64,000 nt of DNA, taken from NCBI RefSeq assembly GCF_000971215.1, contig NZ_BBMA01000004.1, positions 1 to 64,000 of the forward strand, written 5' to 3'. The notes beneath the pieces are model-generated. The model saw only the letters and a list, made by a program, of their open reading frames with translations. It was not told the DNA's origin and did no database searches. Origin of the DNA: Demequina silvatica. Its GTDB lineage: Bacteria > Actinomycetota > Actinomycetes > Actinomycetales > Demequinaceae. The translations under genes were made by a program, and so were the position numbers. Of the stretch, positions 30,281-38,356 are shown piece by piece (positions within the stretch are counted from its first letter, which is position 1; each line of letters opens with the position of its first letter).

Positions 30281-33151
30281 GTGTCAGCGATGCTCTTCGC
30301 CCTGGGACGCTGGGCCTTCCGCGCCCGCCGCCTGGTCCTCGCCGGGTGGATCGTCGCGCTCGTGGCGGTGCTGGGCGCGTCCGCCGCCGTCGGGACGGGG
30401 ACCACCAACAGCTACACGTTCCCCGGCACGGAGTCGCAGGACGCGCTCGACTCGCTCGCCCGCACGTTCCCCCAGTTCTCCGGCACCTCGGCGCAGCTGG
30501 TCGCGGTCGCGCCGCCCGGCGGGGACGTGCGCCACGCCGCGTTCCGCGACGCCGTCGAGGACGCCGTGACGCGGATCCAGGGCGTCGACCAGGTCGCGGG
30601 GGCGAGCTCTCCGTACTCGGGCGCCGCGACGGGCAACGTCGCCCCCGACGGCTCCGCGGCGCTGGTGCCCATCCAGCTGACCGTGCAGGCGCCCGAGGTG
30701 CTGCCGTCCACCTCCGAGCGGCTCCAGCGCGAGGGCGCCCGCCTGCAGCGCGAGCTGCCCGCCGGCTCGCAGGTCGCGGTGGGCGGCGCGCTGTACTCGC
30801 AGACCGACGCGAGCATCGGGATCAGCGAGGTCACCAGCCTGGGCATCGCGTACGCGGTGCTGGCCGTCACGTTCCTGTCCCTGGTGGCGGCGGGCATGCC
30901 GCTGGCGACCGCGACGCTCGGCGTGGGCATCGCGGTCGCGCTCGTGTTCGCCGTCACCCGCTGGGTCACCATCACGTCCACGGCGCCCCTGCTGGCCGTG
31001 ATGCTGGGCCTCGCGGTCGGGGTCGACTACGCGCTGTTCGTCATCAGCCGCCATCAGGACCAGCTGCGCCGGGGAATGACGCCCGAGGAGTCCGCGCCGC
31101 GCGCCATCGCGACCGCCGGCTCCGCCGTGGTGTTCGCCGCGACCACCGTGATCATCGCGCTGGTCGGGCTCGCGGTGGCCGGCATCCCGTTCCTCACCGT
31201 GACGGGCGCGGCGGCCGCGCTCGGTGTCGCCTCCGCGGCCCTGATCGGGCTCACCCTCACGCCCGCGCTGCTGGGCTTCGCGGGGTGGCGCGTGCTGCGA
31301 CGGCGGGACCGTCCGGGCGCGGGCGGGCAGGGGGACGATGCGGCGGCCGGGTCCGCGCCCGCCACCGGTCCGCCGGGGGAGGGTGGGGAGGAGCCGCCGC
31401 CCGAGGCGGCGGGCGAGCCGGTGGAGGAGCCTCCCGATCCGCCGCCCGAGCCGGAGGAGCCGCCGCCCGAGGCGCCGGTCGCGGGCGTGTTCGGACGCTG
31501 GGTGCGCGCCGCCACCCGGTGGCCGGCGGTCACCGTGGTGCTGCTGGTCGCGCTGCTCGCCGCCGCCGCGATCCCGGCCACCGGGATCCGGCTCGCGCTG
31601 CCCGACTCCGGATCCCTGCCCGAGGGCAGCCCGGGCCGCGTCACCTACGACCTCATCGCGGAGCACTTCGGGCCCGGCTTCAACGGCCCGCTGCTGCTCA
31701 CCGGCTCCGTCATCCAGAGCACGGACCCGGTCACGCTGGTGGACCGCCTCGGGGATGACGTCGCCGCGGTGCCGGGCGTGGCCGAGGTGGTGCTCGCGAC
31801 CCCGAACCAGACCGGCGACACCGCGATCATCCAGGCCGTGCCGTCGGGCGCGCCCGACTCGGAGCAGACCGAGCGCCTGGTCCACCGGCTGCGCGCCCTC
31901 GAGCCGCGGTGGCTCGACGAGTACGCCGTCGAGCTGTCGGTGACGGGCTACACCGCCGTGGGGATCGACATCTCCGACCAGCTGGGCGCGGCGCTCGCGC
32001 CCTTCGCGCTGCTGGTGGTGGGGGTGTCGCTGGTGCTGCTGGCGATGGTGTTCCGGTCGATCGTGGTGCCCATCACCGCCGCCCTGGGCTACCTCCTGTC
32101 GATCGGGGTGGCGTTCGGCGCCGCGACGCTCGTGTTCGTCGACGGGCACCTCGCCGAACCGGTCTCGGTCGCGCACGTCGGCTCGATCATCAGCTTCATG
32201 CCCATCATCGTGATGGGGGTGCTGTTCGGGCTCGCGATGGATTACGAGGTCTTCCTGGTGTCCCGGATGCGGGAGCACTACCTCGAGCGGCCCGACCCGC
32301 GGCGCGCCATCCACACCGGGTTCGTCGGATCGGCCCGCGTGGTCACCGCGGCGGCGATCATCATGACCGCCGTCTTCGGCGGATTCGTGCGCGGCGGCGA
32401 GGCGTCGATCCAGCCCATCGCGCTGGGTCTCGCCGTCGGCGTCGCGTGCGACGCGTTCCTGGTGAGGATGACGCTCATCCCCGCGGTGCTCGCGCTGTTC
32501 GGGCACGCGGCCTGGTGGTTCCCGCGGACGCTCGACCGCCTGCTCCCTCGCGTCGACATCGAGGGCGCGGACCTCGCCGTCGAGGACTCGCTCGCCCCGT
32601 GGCCGCCCGGCGGCAGCGCGCCCGCCATCGCAGTCGAGCGGATGCGGGTGCGGGACGCACCCGAGCTCGAGGTCACGGTCGCCGTGCCGGGCGGCCACGT
32701 GCTGGTGGTCGAGGGCGGGTCTGCCGAGGACCGCACGGCCGTGCTGCTCGCGCTGACCGGCCGCGCGGCCGTGACCGACGGCCTCGCCAAGGTCGACGGC
32801 CTGGTGCTGCCGGTGCGCGCCGCGAGCGTGCGCCGCCGCTCCGCGTACGTGCGCCTGGGGGCCCGCGGCGATCCCGTGGCCCGCCTGCTCGACGCCCTCG
32901 CGCACGCCCGGGTGCGCGTGATCGCGGTCGATGGCGCGGACGCGGTGCCCGCCGGGCCGCGTCGCGAGGAGCTCGCGGGGGTGCTGCGCTCCGCCCGTGG
33001 CGGCACGGACGGGAACGCGAGCGTCCCGGTCACCCTGGTCGTCTCGTGCCCCGCCCACGAGGCGATCGCGGACCTGGTGGAGGGGCTGCCGGATGTGCGC
33101 CTCGCGTCGGGAGAGGCCGCGACGCCCGCGACCGCCGGAGCGACGGCGTGA
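30281..33151 (+). CDS. MMPL-family (RND) transporter with ABC-ATPase-like tail
   Basis: A 956-residue MMPL transporter. Two repeats each hold a large extracytoplasmic loop and a bundle of membrane helices; VGVDYALFVISRHQDQL and LAMDYEVFLVSRMREHYLE are the proton-relay DY motifs. A proline/glutamate-rich insert (about 350-400, EEPPPEAAGEPVEEPPDPPPEPEE) separates the halves. After the last helix, residues 770-950 look like an ABC ATPase (VLVVEGGSAEDRTAVLLALTGR where Walker A should be, then VRRRSAYVRLGARGDP and VIAVDGAD) but lack the GxxGxGK[ST] lysine, so ATP hydrolysis is unlikely. The GTG at 30281 has AGGTGA before it. The stop overlaps the YhgE/Pip start. Probably exports lipids or drugs. 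Confidence 0.88.
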   Translation: MSAMLFALGRWAFRARRLVLAGWIVALVAVLGASAAVGTGTTNSYTFPGTESQDALDSLARTFPQFSGTSAQLVAVAPPGGDVRHAAFRDAVEDAVTRIQGVDQVAGASSPYSGAATGNVAPDGSAALVPIQLTVQAPEVLPSTSERLQREGARLQRELPAGSQVAVGGALYSQTDASIGISEVTSLGIAYAVLAVTFLSLVAAGMPLATATLGVGIAVALVFAVTRWVTITSTAPLLAVMLGLAVGVDYALFVISRHQDQLRRGMTPEESAPRAIATAGSAVVFAATTVIIALVGLAVAGIPFLTVTGAAAALGVASAALIGLTLTPALLGFAGWRVLRRRDRPGAGGQGDDAAAGSAPATGPPGEGGEEPPPEAAGEPVEEPPDPPPEPEEPPPEAPVAGVFGRWVRAATRWPAVTVVLLVALLAAAAIPATGIRLALPDSGSLPEGSPGRVTYDLIAEHFGPGFNGPLLLTGSVIQSTDPVTLVDRLGDDVAAVPGVAEVVLATPNQTGDTAIIQAVPSGAPDSEQTERLVHRLRALEPRWLDEYAVELSVTGYTAVGIDISDQLGAALAPFALLVVGVSLVLLAMVFRSIVVPITAALGYLLSIGVAFGAATLVFVDGHLAEPVSVAHVGSIISFMPIIVMGVLFGLAMDYEVFLVSRMREHYLERPDPRRAIHTGFVGSARVVTAAAIIMTAVFGGFVRGGEASIQPIALGLAVGVACDAFLVRMTLIPAVLALFGHAAWWFPRTLDRLLPRVDIEGADLAVEDSLAPWPPGGSAPAIAVERMRVRDAPELEVTVAVPGGHVLVVEGGSAEDRTAVLLALTGRAAVTDGLAKVDGLVLPVRAASVRRRSAYVRLGARGDPVARLLDALAHARVRVIAVDGADAVPAGPRREELAGVLRSARGGTDGNASVPVTLVVSCPAHEAIADLVEGLPDVRLASGEAATPATAGATA
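31333..31342 (+). repeat. GGACGATGCG interspersed motif (in coding DNA)
   Basis: Exact copy preceded by GGGCAGGG and followed by GCGGCCGGGT. It lies at the start of the proline/glutamate-rich insert of the MMPL protein and encodes DDA in GQGDDAAAGSAPATG. Confidence 0.82.
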
Positions 33152-35028
33152 GCGGGCGGCCGTTCGACGCCTCCGCGGGAGCGGAGCGGTGGTCCTGGCG
33201 CACGGCGACCGGCGTGGTCCTGGTGCCGGTGGCCGTCGCGCTCCTGCTGTCCTGGGCGCTCGCCGCGCCGGGGCGCGACCTGCAGCGGATCACCGCCGCG
33301 GTGGTGAACGGGGACCAGCCGGTGCAGCTCGACGGGCAGACGGTGCCGCTCGGGCGGGAATTCGCCGCCGAGCTCATCGGCGGCGAGGCCGGCGCGGGCG
33401 CGCCGCGCGACCCCGGGCCGGATGCGTCGGCATCGCCCGCGCCCGCCGAGCAGGGCTTCACCTGGGTCCTCACGAACGCCGACGACGCGAACGCAGGCCT
33501 CGACGCCGGCCGCTATGCGGCCATCGTGCGCATCCCGCCGTCCTTCTCCGCCGACGCGACCTCGCTGTCCGGCCCCGCGCGCGACGCCGTCACCGCGACC
33601 ATCCACGTCACCACCACGCCCGCCACCGCCTTCCTCGACCCCGCCCTCACCGCCGTCGTGGTCCAGGCCGCCGTCGCGAGCCTCGACGCGCAGCTGACCC
33701 AGCGTTACCTCACCCAGCTCTACGAGGGCTTCAACTCCATTCAGGCGTCAGTGGCGCAGGCGGCGGACCGGGCGGCCCAGCTGGCCAACGGAGCAGACTC
33801 GCTCGCGGACGGCACGGCGGAGCTCGCGCAGGGTGCGGCGGAGCTGAGCCGAGGCCTGGACTCGCTCGACACGGGCGCGGCCTCCCTCGCGCGCGGCCTC
33901 GGCACCCTCGCGACCTCGGTGAGCGGGCTGCCGGGGGAGACGTCGCAGCTCGCGGAGGGATCCGCGGAGGTCGCGGCCGCCCTCGATGCCGAGGCGGCGC
34001 TCCTCGCGTCCAGCGCCGCCGCGGTGCAGGCCTTCGCGACGGACCTCTGCGGCCGGCCCCGGCAGCCGGGATGCGCGAGCGCAACCGGACTGGCCGAGCG
34101 CGCGACGGCCGCCGCCGGGGCGGTGGCCACGCTCGCCCGGGGCGCCGACGCGGTGGCGGTGGGCAACGCGGAGCTGGCGGCCGCGATGCCCGCGCTGGTG
34201 ACCGGCGTCGACGAGTCGGATGCGGGCGCGGAGCAGGTCGCGGGCGGGGCGTCCGACGCGGCACAGGCCGGCGGGCAGGTCGAGGACGGCGCGAGCGGGG
34301 CCGAGTCCGGCGCCGCCGACCTGGACGACGGCGCCCAGCAGCTCGCCGACGGGCTCGACGACGCCGCCGACCAGATCCCCACCTACGGTCAGGCGGGCAT
34401 CACCACGCTGTCGAGCGTGGCCGCGCGGCCCGTGGTGACGGATCTCGACGCGGCTCCCGACGGCATCGTGTCCGTGCCGCTGTTCGCGGCCGTCGCGCTG
34501 TGGGTCGGCGGGATCGCGATCGCGCTCGGCAGGCGCGCGGTGCCGCGGCGTCGCCTCGCGACCGCCGCCTCGACGCCCGCGGTGGCCGCCCGTGCGGGCG
34601 GCGCGACGGTGGGACTGGGGCTGGTGCAGGGCCTGCTGGTGGGCCTCGCGGTCGCCGGCTTCGTCGACGCGGGTGCGACATCACGGGTCGGCTTCGTCGC
34701 GATGTGCGGGGGCGCCGGCGCGGTGCTGGCGCTCGCCAACCAGGCCCTGGCCGCGGCCTTCGGGGGAGCGGGCCGGTGGCTCGCGGTGGTCATCGGCGTG
34801 ATCGCGCTGGCGGTCGGCACGTCCTCGACCGTGCCACCGGCCCTCGCGACCGTCGACGCGCTCCTCCCGGTCCGGATGGTCAGGCGTGCGCTCGGAGCGA
34901 GCCTGGGGGTCGGGAGCGCGACGGGCCCGCTGGTGGCGCTCGGGCTCGTCGCCGTCACCTCGGCCCTGCTGGTCATGGTGGGCGTCGCGCGACGGCGCAC
35001 CCGCGGCCTTGCGGAGCCGGTCGACTGA
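33148..35028 (+). CDS. YhgE/Pip-family membrane protein
   Basis: A 626-residue protein of the YhgE/Pip group (phage-infection-protein-like, ABC-2-related). One membrane helix near residue 25-42 (GVVLVPVAVALLLSWAL) is followed by a large extracytoplasmic domain with the family's coiled, repetitive segment (LANGADSLADGTAELAQGAAELSRGLDSL ...), then five or so C-terminal helices (from about 440). Two cysteines (DLCGRPRQPGC) may form a disulfide. The GTG overlaps the MMPL stop (GTGA). Such proteins accompany ABC-like and MMPL systems for envelope transport; the exact cargo is unknown. Confidence 0.86.
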   Translation: MSGRPFDASAGAERWSWRTATGVVLVPVAVALLLSWALAAPGRDLQRITAAVVNGDQPVQLDGQTVPLGREFAAELIGGEAGAGAPRDPGPDASASPAPAEQGFTWVLTNADDANAGLDAGRYAAIVRIPPSFSADATSLSGPARDAVTATIHVTTTPATAFLDPALTAVVVQAAVASLDAQLTQRYLTQLYEGFNSIQASVAQAADRAAQLANGADSLADGTAELAQGAAELSRGLDSLDTGAASLARGLGTLATSVSGLPGETSQLAEGSAEVAAALDAEAALLASSAAAVQAFATDLCGRPRQPGCASATGLAERATAAAGAVATLARGADAVAVGNAELAAAMPALVTGVDESDAGAEQVAGGASDAAQAGGQVEDGASGAESGAADLDDGAQQLADGLDDAADQIPTYGQAGITTLSSVAARPVVTDLDAAPDGIVSVPLFAAVALWVGGIAIALGRRAVPRRRLATAASTPAVAARAGGATVGLGLVQGLLVGLAVAGFVDAGATSRVGFVAMCGGAGAVLALANQALAAAFGGAGRWLAVVIGVIALAVGTSSTVPPALATVDALLPVRMVRRALGASLGVGSATGPLVALGLVAVTSALLVMVGVARRRTRGLAEPVD

Positions 35029-35044
35029 CCGGAGGCGGCGCGGA

Positions 35045-35947
35045 TCAGCTCAGCGAGAACCCCCACGCCAGCGCGTGCGTCTCACCCGGCTCCAGCGTGA
35101 TGAGCCGGTCGCCGGTGCGGAACGCGTCGGCGATGCAGGACATCGGCTCGATCGCGATGCCCGCGCGGCGTACGCCGGGGACCTGGTCGCCGGTGCACAC
35201 CTGCCACGCGGTGGCCTCCGCGTCCGCCCAGATGTCGACGGAGGCGCCGTCGGCCCAGCCCAGCCGGGCCCACGACCTCCCGGCCGGGTCGAGGATCGGG
35301 TCCACCCAGGCGTCGTCGAACGCGATGCCGCGCAGCGAGCGGGCCGCGCGGAGGTCGAAGTCGCCGTCGACGGGGACCTCCGAGGCGGGCAGGAGGCGGT
35401 CGTCGACCGTGACACGTGAGGCCGCGTCGAGCTGCAGGGTGCACTCGTCGAGCGGCGTGCCGCCGGGCGCGAACCACGGGTGGAAGCCCACGCCGTAGGG
35501 GAGCGCCTCGGCCCCCGCGTTCCGGGCCGTCGTGGTGATGGTGAGGCCGTCGTCGGCGAGCGCGTACGTGGTGGCGAGCGAGAGCTGGAACGGGTAGCCG
35601 GGGCTCGCGGGCAGGTCCAGCGCGAGGGTCACGGAGCTCGAGGTCGACTCCGCGACCTCCCACCTCTCCCAGCAGACCAGCCCGTGCAGCGCGACCGCAC
35701 GGTCGGGCTCGGACACGGGCACCTGGAGGTCCCGTCCCCCGAACGCGTACCGTCCGTCGCGCATCCGGTTGGGCCACGGCGCGAGCACCATGCCGTGGAA
35801 CGCCGGCGCGATCTGGTCCGCACCGAACGGGATCACGACGTCGCGGCCGCCCACCGCGTGCTCGCGCAGGGCCGCACCGACGGTGGCGATGGTGGCGACG
35901 GCGTCGCCGTGGGCGATGGTGATCTGGCTTCCGGACAGGTGGCTCAT
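35045..35947 (-). CDS. Aldose 1-epimerase family protein
   Basis: A 300-residue galactose mutarotase-like protein. The catalytic-type residues are visible: HGLVCWERW and GVGFHPWFAPGG contain the two histidines, and IAIEPMSCIADAFRTGD near the C-terminus carries the glutamate. It interconverts alpha and beta anomers of aldohexoses or acts on a related sugar. The ATG at 35947 has TAGTTT 7 nt upstream and no Shine-Dalgarno sequence, so it is probably leaderless. Convergent with the YhgE/Pip gene. Confidence 0.88.
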   Translation of the reverse strand: MSHLSGSQITIAHGDAVATIATVGAALREHAVGGRDVVIPFGADQIAPAFHGMVLAPWPNRMRDGRYAFGGRDLQVPVSEPDRAVALHGLVCWERWEVAESTSSSVTLALDLPASPGYPFQLSLATTYALADDGLTITTTARNAGAEALPYGVGFHPWFAPGGTPLDECTLQLDAASRVTVDDRLLPASEVPVDGDFDLRAARSLRGIAFDDAWVDPILDPAGRSWARLGWADGASVDIWADAEATAWQVCTGDQVPGVRRAGIAIEPMSCIADAFRTGDRLITLEPGETHALAWGFSLS

Positions 35948-35954
35948 GCCGGAA

Positions 35955-35960
35955 AAACTA
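35955..35960 (-). promoter_or_regulatory. -10 box TAGTTT of a leaderless epimerase transcript
   Basis: TAGTTT ends 7 nt before the ATG at 35947 on the minus strand. Confidence 0.5.
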
Positions 35961-36008
35961 CCGCGTCGTCACCGGGACCCTCGACCGGGGCGGTGCTTGA
36001 CTGGACGC

Positions 36009-36629
36009 GTGGAGCCCAAGGTCGACCTCAAGCGCACGCTCGACGCCTACCAGGCGAGGCGGGACCGCTTCCGGCTGGTCGACGTCCCGTCGGCGACGTA
36101 CCTCATGATCGACGGCTCTGGCGATCCCAATGTCACGCCCGCGTTCGGCGCCGGCATCGCGGCGCTGTTCCCCCTCGCGTACGCGCTCAAGTTCGCGAGC
36201 AGCCGGGAGCTGGGACGCGACCACGTGGTGATGCCGCTCGAGGGACTGTGGTGGGCGGATGACCATGCCGCCTTCGCGGCTCGGGACAAGGCCGCGTGGT
36301 CGTGGACCCTCATGGTGATGATCCCCGAGTGGGTCGGCGCGGACCTGGTCGAGCTCTGCCGCGCCGGGCTCGAGGCGAAGGGCCCGCCGGAACGGCTCCA
36401 CGAGGTGCGGTTCGAGACCCTCGAGGAGGGCACCTGCGCTCAGACGCTGCACGTCGGGTCCTTCGACGACGAAGGCCCCACGCTGGCCAGGCTCCACCAG
36501 GAGTTCCTGCCCGAGCACGGCCTGCGGCCCACGGGCCGGCATCACGAGATCTACCTCAGCGACCTGCGTCGCACGCCGCCCGCGCGGCAGCGGACCATCC
36601 TGCGGCAGCCCGTCGAGCGGACTTCCTAG
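36009..36629 (+). CDS. GyrI-like small-molecule-binding domain protein
   Basis: A 206-residue protein of the GyrI-like / SOUL-type fold without a DNA-binding domain. LKRTLDAYQARRDRFRLVDVPSATYLMIDGSGDPNVTPAF at the start and ARLHQEFLPEHGLRPTGRHHEIYLSD at the end are typical. Stand-alone GyrI-like proteins bind hydrophobic or cationic compounds and some hydrolyse reactive electrophiles. The start is the GTG at 36009. It is convergent with the NlpC/P60 gene and overlaps its end by 4 bp. Confidence 0.84.
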   Translation: MEPKVDLKRTLDAYQARRDRFRLVDVPSATYLMIDGSGDPNVTPAFGAGIAALFPLAYALKFASSRELGRDHVVMPLEGLWWADDHAAFAARDKAAWSWTLMVMIPEWVGADLVELCRAGLEAKGPPERLHEVRFETLEEGTCAQTLHVGSFDDEGPTLARLHQEFLPEHGLRPTGRHHEIYLSDLRRTPPARQRTILRQPVERTS

Positions 36630-37513
36630 AAGCGCAGGTACACCGGGCTCGACTGCCAGATGCTGGTCTGCTGGACGCCGCTGCCGGGGTTCAGCGCCTC
36701 GACCTGCTGGCCGTTGCCGAGGTAGATGGAGACGTGGCCGGGGGACCAGATGACGTCTCCGGGGCGCGCCTCCGAGGACGGGATCACGGTGCCCACGGCG
36801 CGGATCGCGCTCGAGGAGTGCGGAAGGCTCTTGCCCACCTGGGCGTAGGCCCACGCGACCAGTCCCGAGCAGTCGAACACCGTCGGGCCGGAGCCGCCGT
36901 ACGCGTACACCGAGCCCACGCGCGACAGCGCGGCGGCCGTGATCGAGCTGGTGTAGGCGGACACGTCCGCCGCGGACCCGCCGGAGGCGGTCGACGCGTC
37001 GGAGGACGTCCCCACGGCGTCCGAGACGTAGTCGTCGAGCAGGCGCGTGGCCACGTAGCCGGTGAGCCCGTCCGCCGTGTACACGAGCGTGAACTCGCCG
37101 TCCGTCACCGCGTCGTCATCCGTCCCCAGCTCGGTGCCCTCGGGCACCACGGTGAGGGGCTCGGCCTTGAGCGAGGCGTCCGAGCGCAGGTTGACCGCGG
37201 CGGCGGCCACCGCCTCGGGCTCGTCAGCGCGGGCGCGCGCCTTGCGGATCTGCGCCGGCTGCTCCCACAGCGGCGTCACCTCGACGTCGGAGATCTGGTG
37301 GGCGCCCCAGCGGGCGTCCTCGGCCGCCTCGACGGGGGCGACGGTCGTGTGCGAGGCCCGGACCTGCTCCTGAACGGGCTGCTCCGCCGGCGTGCCTGCC
37401 GCGGGAGCGGCGAACGCGGCGGTGGCGTACCCGATGCTCAGGGCACCTCCGGCGACTGCGGCGGAGGCCCGGCGGTGGCCGGGCCGGTGGAACGGCGAGT
37501 GGAACGTGAACAA
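36626..37513 (-). CDS. Secreted NlpC/P60 peptidoglycan hydrolase
   Basis: A 295-residue secreted endopeptidase. A signal peptide (RRASAAVAGGALSIGYATAAFA) is followed by an SH3b-type wall-binding region (VAAAAVNLRSDASLKAEPLTVVPEGTELG ... GYVATRLL), a serine/glycine linker, and the NlpC/P60 domain with the nucleophile in VFDCSGLVAWAYAQVGKSLPHSSSAI and the histidine in SPGHVSIYLGNG. It cleaves the stem peptide of peptidoglycan and helps daughter-cell separation. The start is a TTG at 37513, supported by GGAG about 9 nt upstream; TTG starts often lower expression. A likely MtrA-type direct repeat lies 31 bp upstream. Confidence 0.9.
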   Translation of the reverse strand: MFTFHSPFHRPGHRRASAAVAGGALSIGYATAAFAAPAAGTPAEQPVQEQVRASHTTVAPVEAAEDARWGAHQISDVEVTPLWEQPAQIRKARARADEPEAVAAAAVNLRSDASLKAEPLTVVPEGTELGTDDDAVTDGEFTLVYTADGLTGYVATRLLDDYVSDAVGTSSDASTASGGSAADVSAYTSSITAAALSRVGSVYAYGGSGPTVFDCSGLVAWAYAQVGKSLPHSSSAIRAVGTVIPSSEARPGDVIWSPGHVSIYLGNGQQVEALNPGSGVQQTSIWQSSPVYLRF

Positions 37514-37543
37514 CGGGTGACTCCTTGGTACGGCTCGCACGAC

Positions 37544-37560
37544 GATAACAAATTGGTAAC
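37544..37560 (-). promoter_or_regulatory. Candidate MtrA box before the NlpC/P60 gene
   Basis: On the minus strand the sequence is GTTACCAATTTGTTATC, two GTTAC/GTTAT units 11 bp apart, as in the GTTAC direct-repeat boxes bound by the actinobacterial response regulator MtrA, which controls wall hydrolase genes. A weaker relative lies at 40492-40508. It is a rare AT-rich patch in very GC-rich DNA. Confidence 0.5.
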
Positions 37561-37631
37561 GGAGCGCCCGCCCGTGACGCCGTCCGCGGCGTGTCGGCCG
37601 CCCCGGCGACGCGTGTCGCAGACCCGGCCCG

Positions 37632-37641
37632 CGCATCGTCC
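37632..37641 (-). repeat. GGACGATGCG interspersed motif (intergenic)
   Basis: Exact copy preceded by GGCGCGG and followed by CGGGCCGGGT, almost the full extended consensus, in the divergent gap between the NlpC/P60 gene and the YrhK-like gene. Confidence 0.88.
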
Positions 37642-37666
37642 CCGCGCCATGCCGACGCGCCGCCGC

Positions 37667-37672
37667 TACGGT
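37667..37672 (+). promoter_or_regulatory. -10 box TACGGT of a leaderless membrane-protein transcript
   Basis: TACGGT ends 6 nt before the ATG at 37679. Confidence 0.5.
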
Positions 37673-37678
37673 CGAGGC

Positions 37679-38356
37679 ATGGACCGCGACGCCCGCGCGC
37701 GAGTGTCTCGTCGCAGGTACGTCCGCCTGCGGGCGGAGGCATGGGGGTTCGCGCTCGGGTCGCTGTGCTTCGCGGTCGGCGCCCTGCCCTGGTACGCCGA
37801 CGCCGTCTGCGCGGTCGCGACGAGTGTGACGTTCTTCACGGGGTCCGTGCTGTTCACGCTCGCGGGCGCCATCCAGCTCCTGCTGAGCGGACGCCACCTG
37901 CCGCGCGGCGCGGCCACGCGAGCGGACCGGCTCGACTGGTGGGCCGCCGCGATCCAGTCGGCCGGCACCGTGATGTTCAACCTCAGCACCTTCGCGGCGA
38001 TGGTCGCCGCGCTGCGCGCGCCGGACGCGGTGGGCATCGGCTGGCGGTCCAACGCCTGGGGTTCGCTCGCGTTCCTGATCTCGGGCGCGCTCGCGCTGGG
38101 CGCGGCGCGGCGACGTGACGAGCTGTGGCACCTCCGGGCGCGCACGCCGGAGGCGGCGTGGCTGGGGATGGCGGGCTCGGTGGCGTTCGGCGCGTCCGCG
38201 ATCGGCGCCTACGTGGTGCCCGAGACAGGGTCCTTCGTCAGCCTGATGTGGGCGAACCTGGGCACGTTCGTGGGCGCGCTGTGCTTCCTGGCCGCCGCGG
38301 TGCTGGTGCGCCCGGGCGCCACCGCGGAGGTCGTGCCGGGGACGTCGACCGCGTGA
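37679..38356 (+). CDS. YrhK-like membrane protein
   Basis: A 225-residue protein with about six membrane helices arranged as pairs (GFALGSLCFAVGALPWYADAVCAV, VTFFTGSVLFTLAGAIQLLL, AAIQSAGTVMFNLSTFAAMVAAL, SLAFLISGALALGAA, GMAGSVAFGASAIGAYVV, NLGTFVGALCFLAAAVLV). The W..ALGS..F..G and TGSVLFTLAGAIQLL patterns recall the YrhK domain. Its role is unknown. A leaderless ATG start is likely. It ends 1 bp before the convergent glutamate decarboxylase stop. Confidence 0.72.
   Translation: MDRDARARVSRRRYVRLRAEAWGFALGSLCFAVGALPWYADAVCAVATSVTFFTGSVLFTLAGAIQLLLSGRHLPRGAATRADRLDWWAAAIQSAGTVMFNLSTFAAMVAALRAPDAVGIGWRSNAWGSLAFLISGALALGAARRRDELWHLRARTPEAAWLGMAGSVAFGASAIGAYVVPETGSFVSLMWANLGTFVGALCFLAAAVLVRPGATAEVVPGTSTA

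Noticed and set aside
37514-37640. Possible c-di-AMP (ydaO) riboswitch before the NlpC/P60 gene
   Set aside because: The leader is only about 30-100 nt and I could not find the conserved ydaO core; the AT-rich direct repeat explains the signal better.
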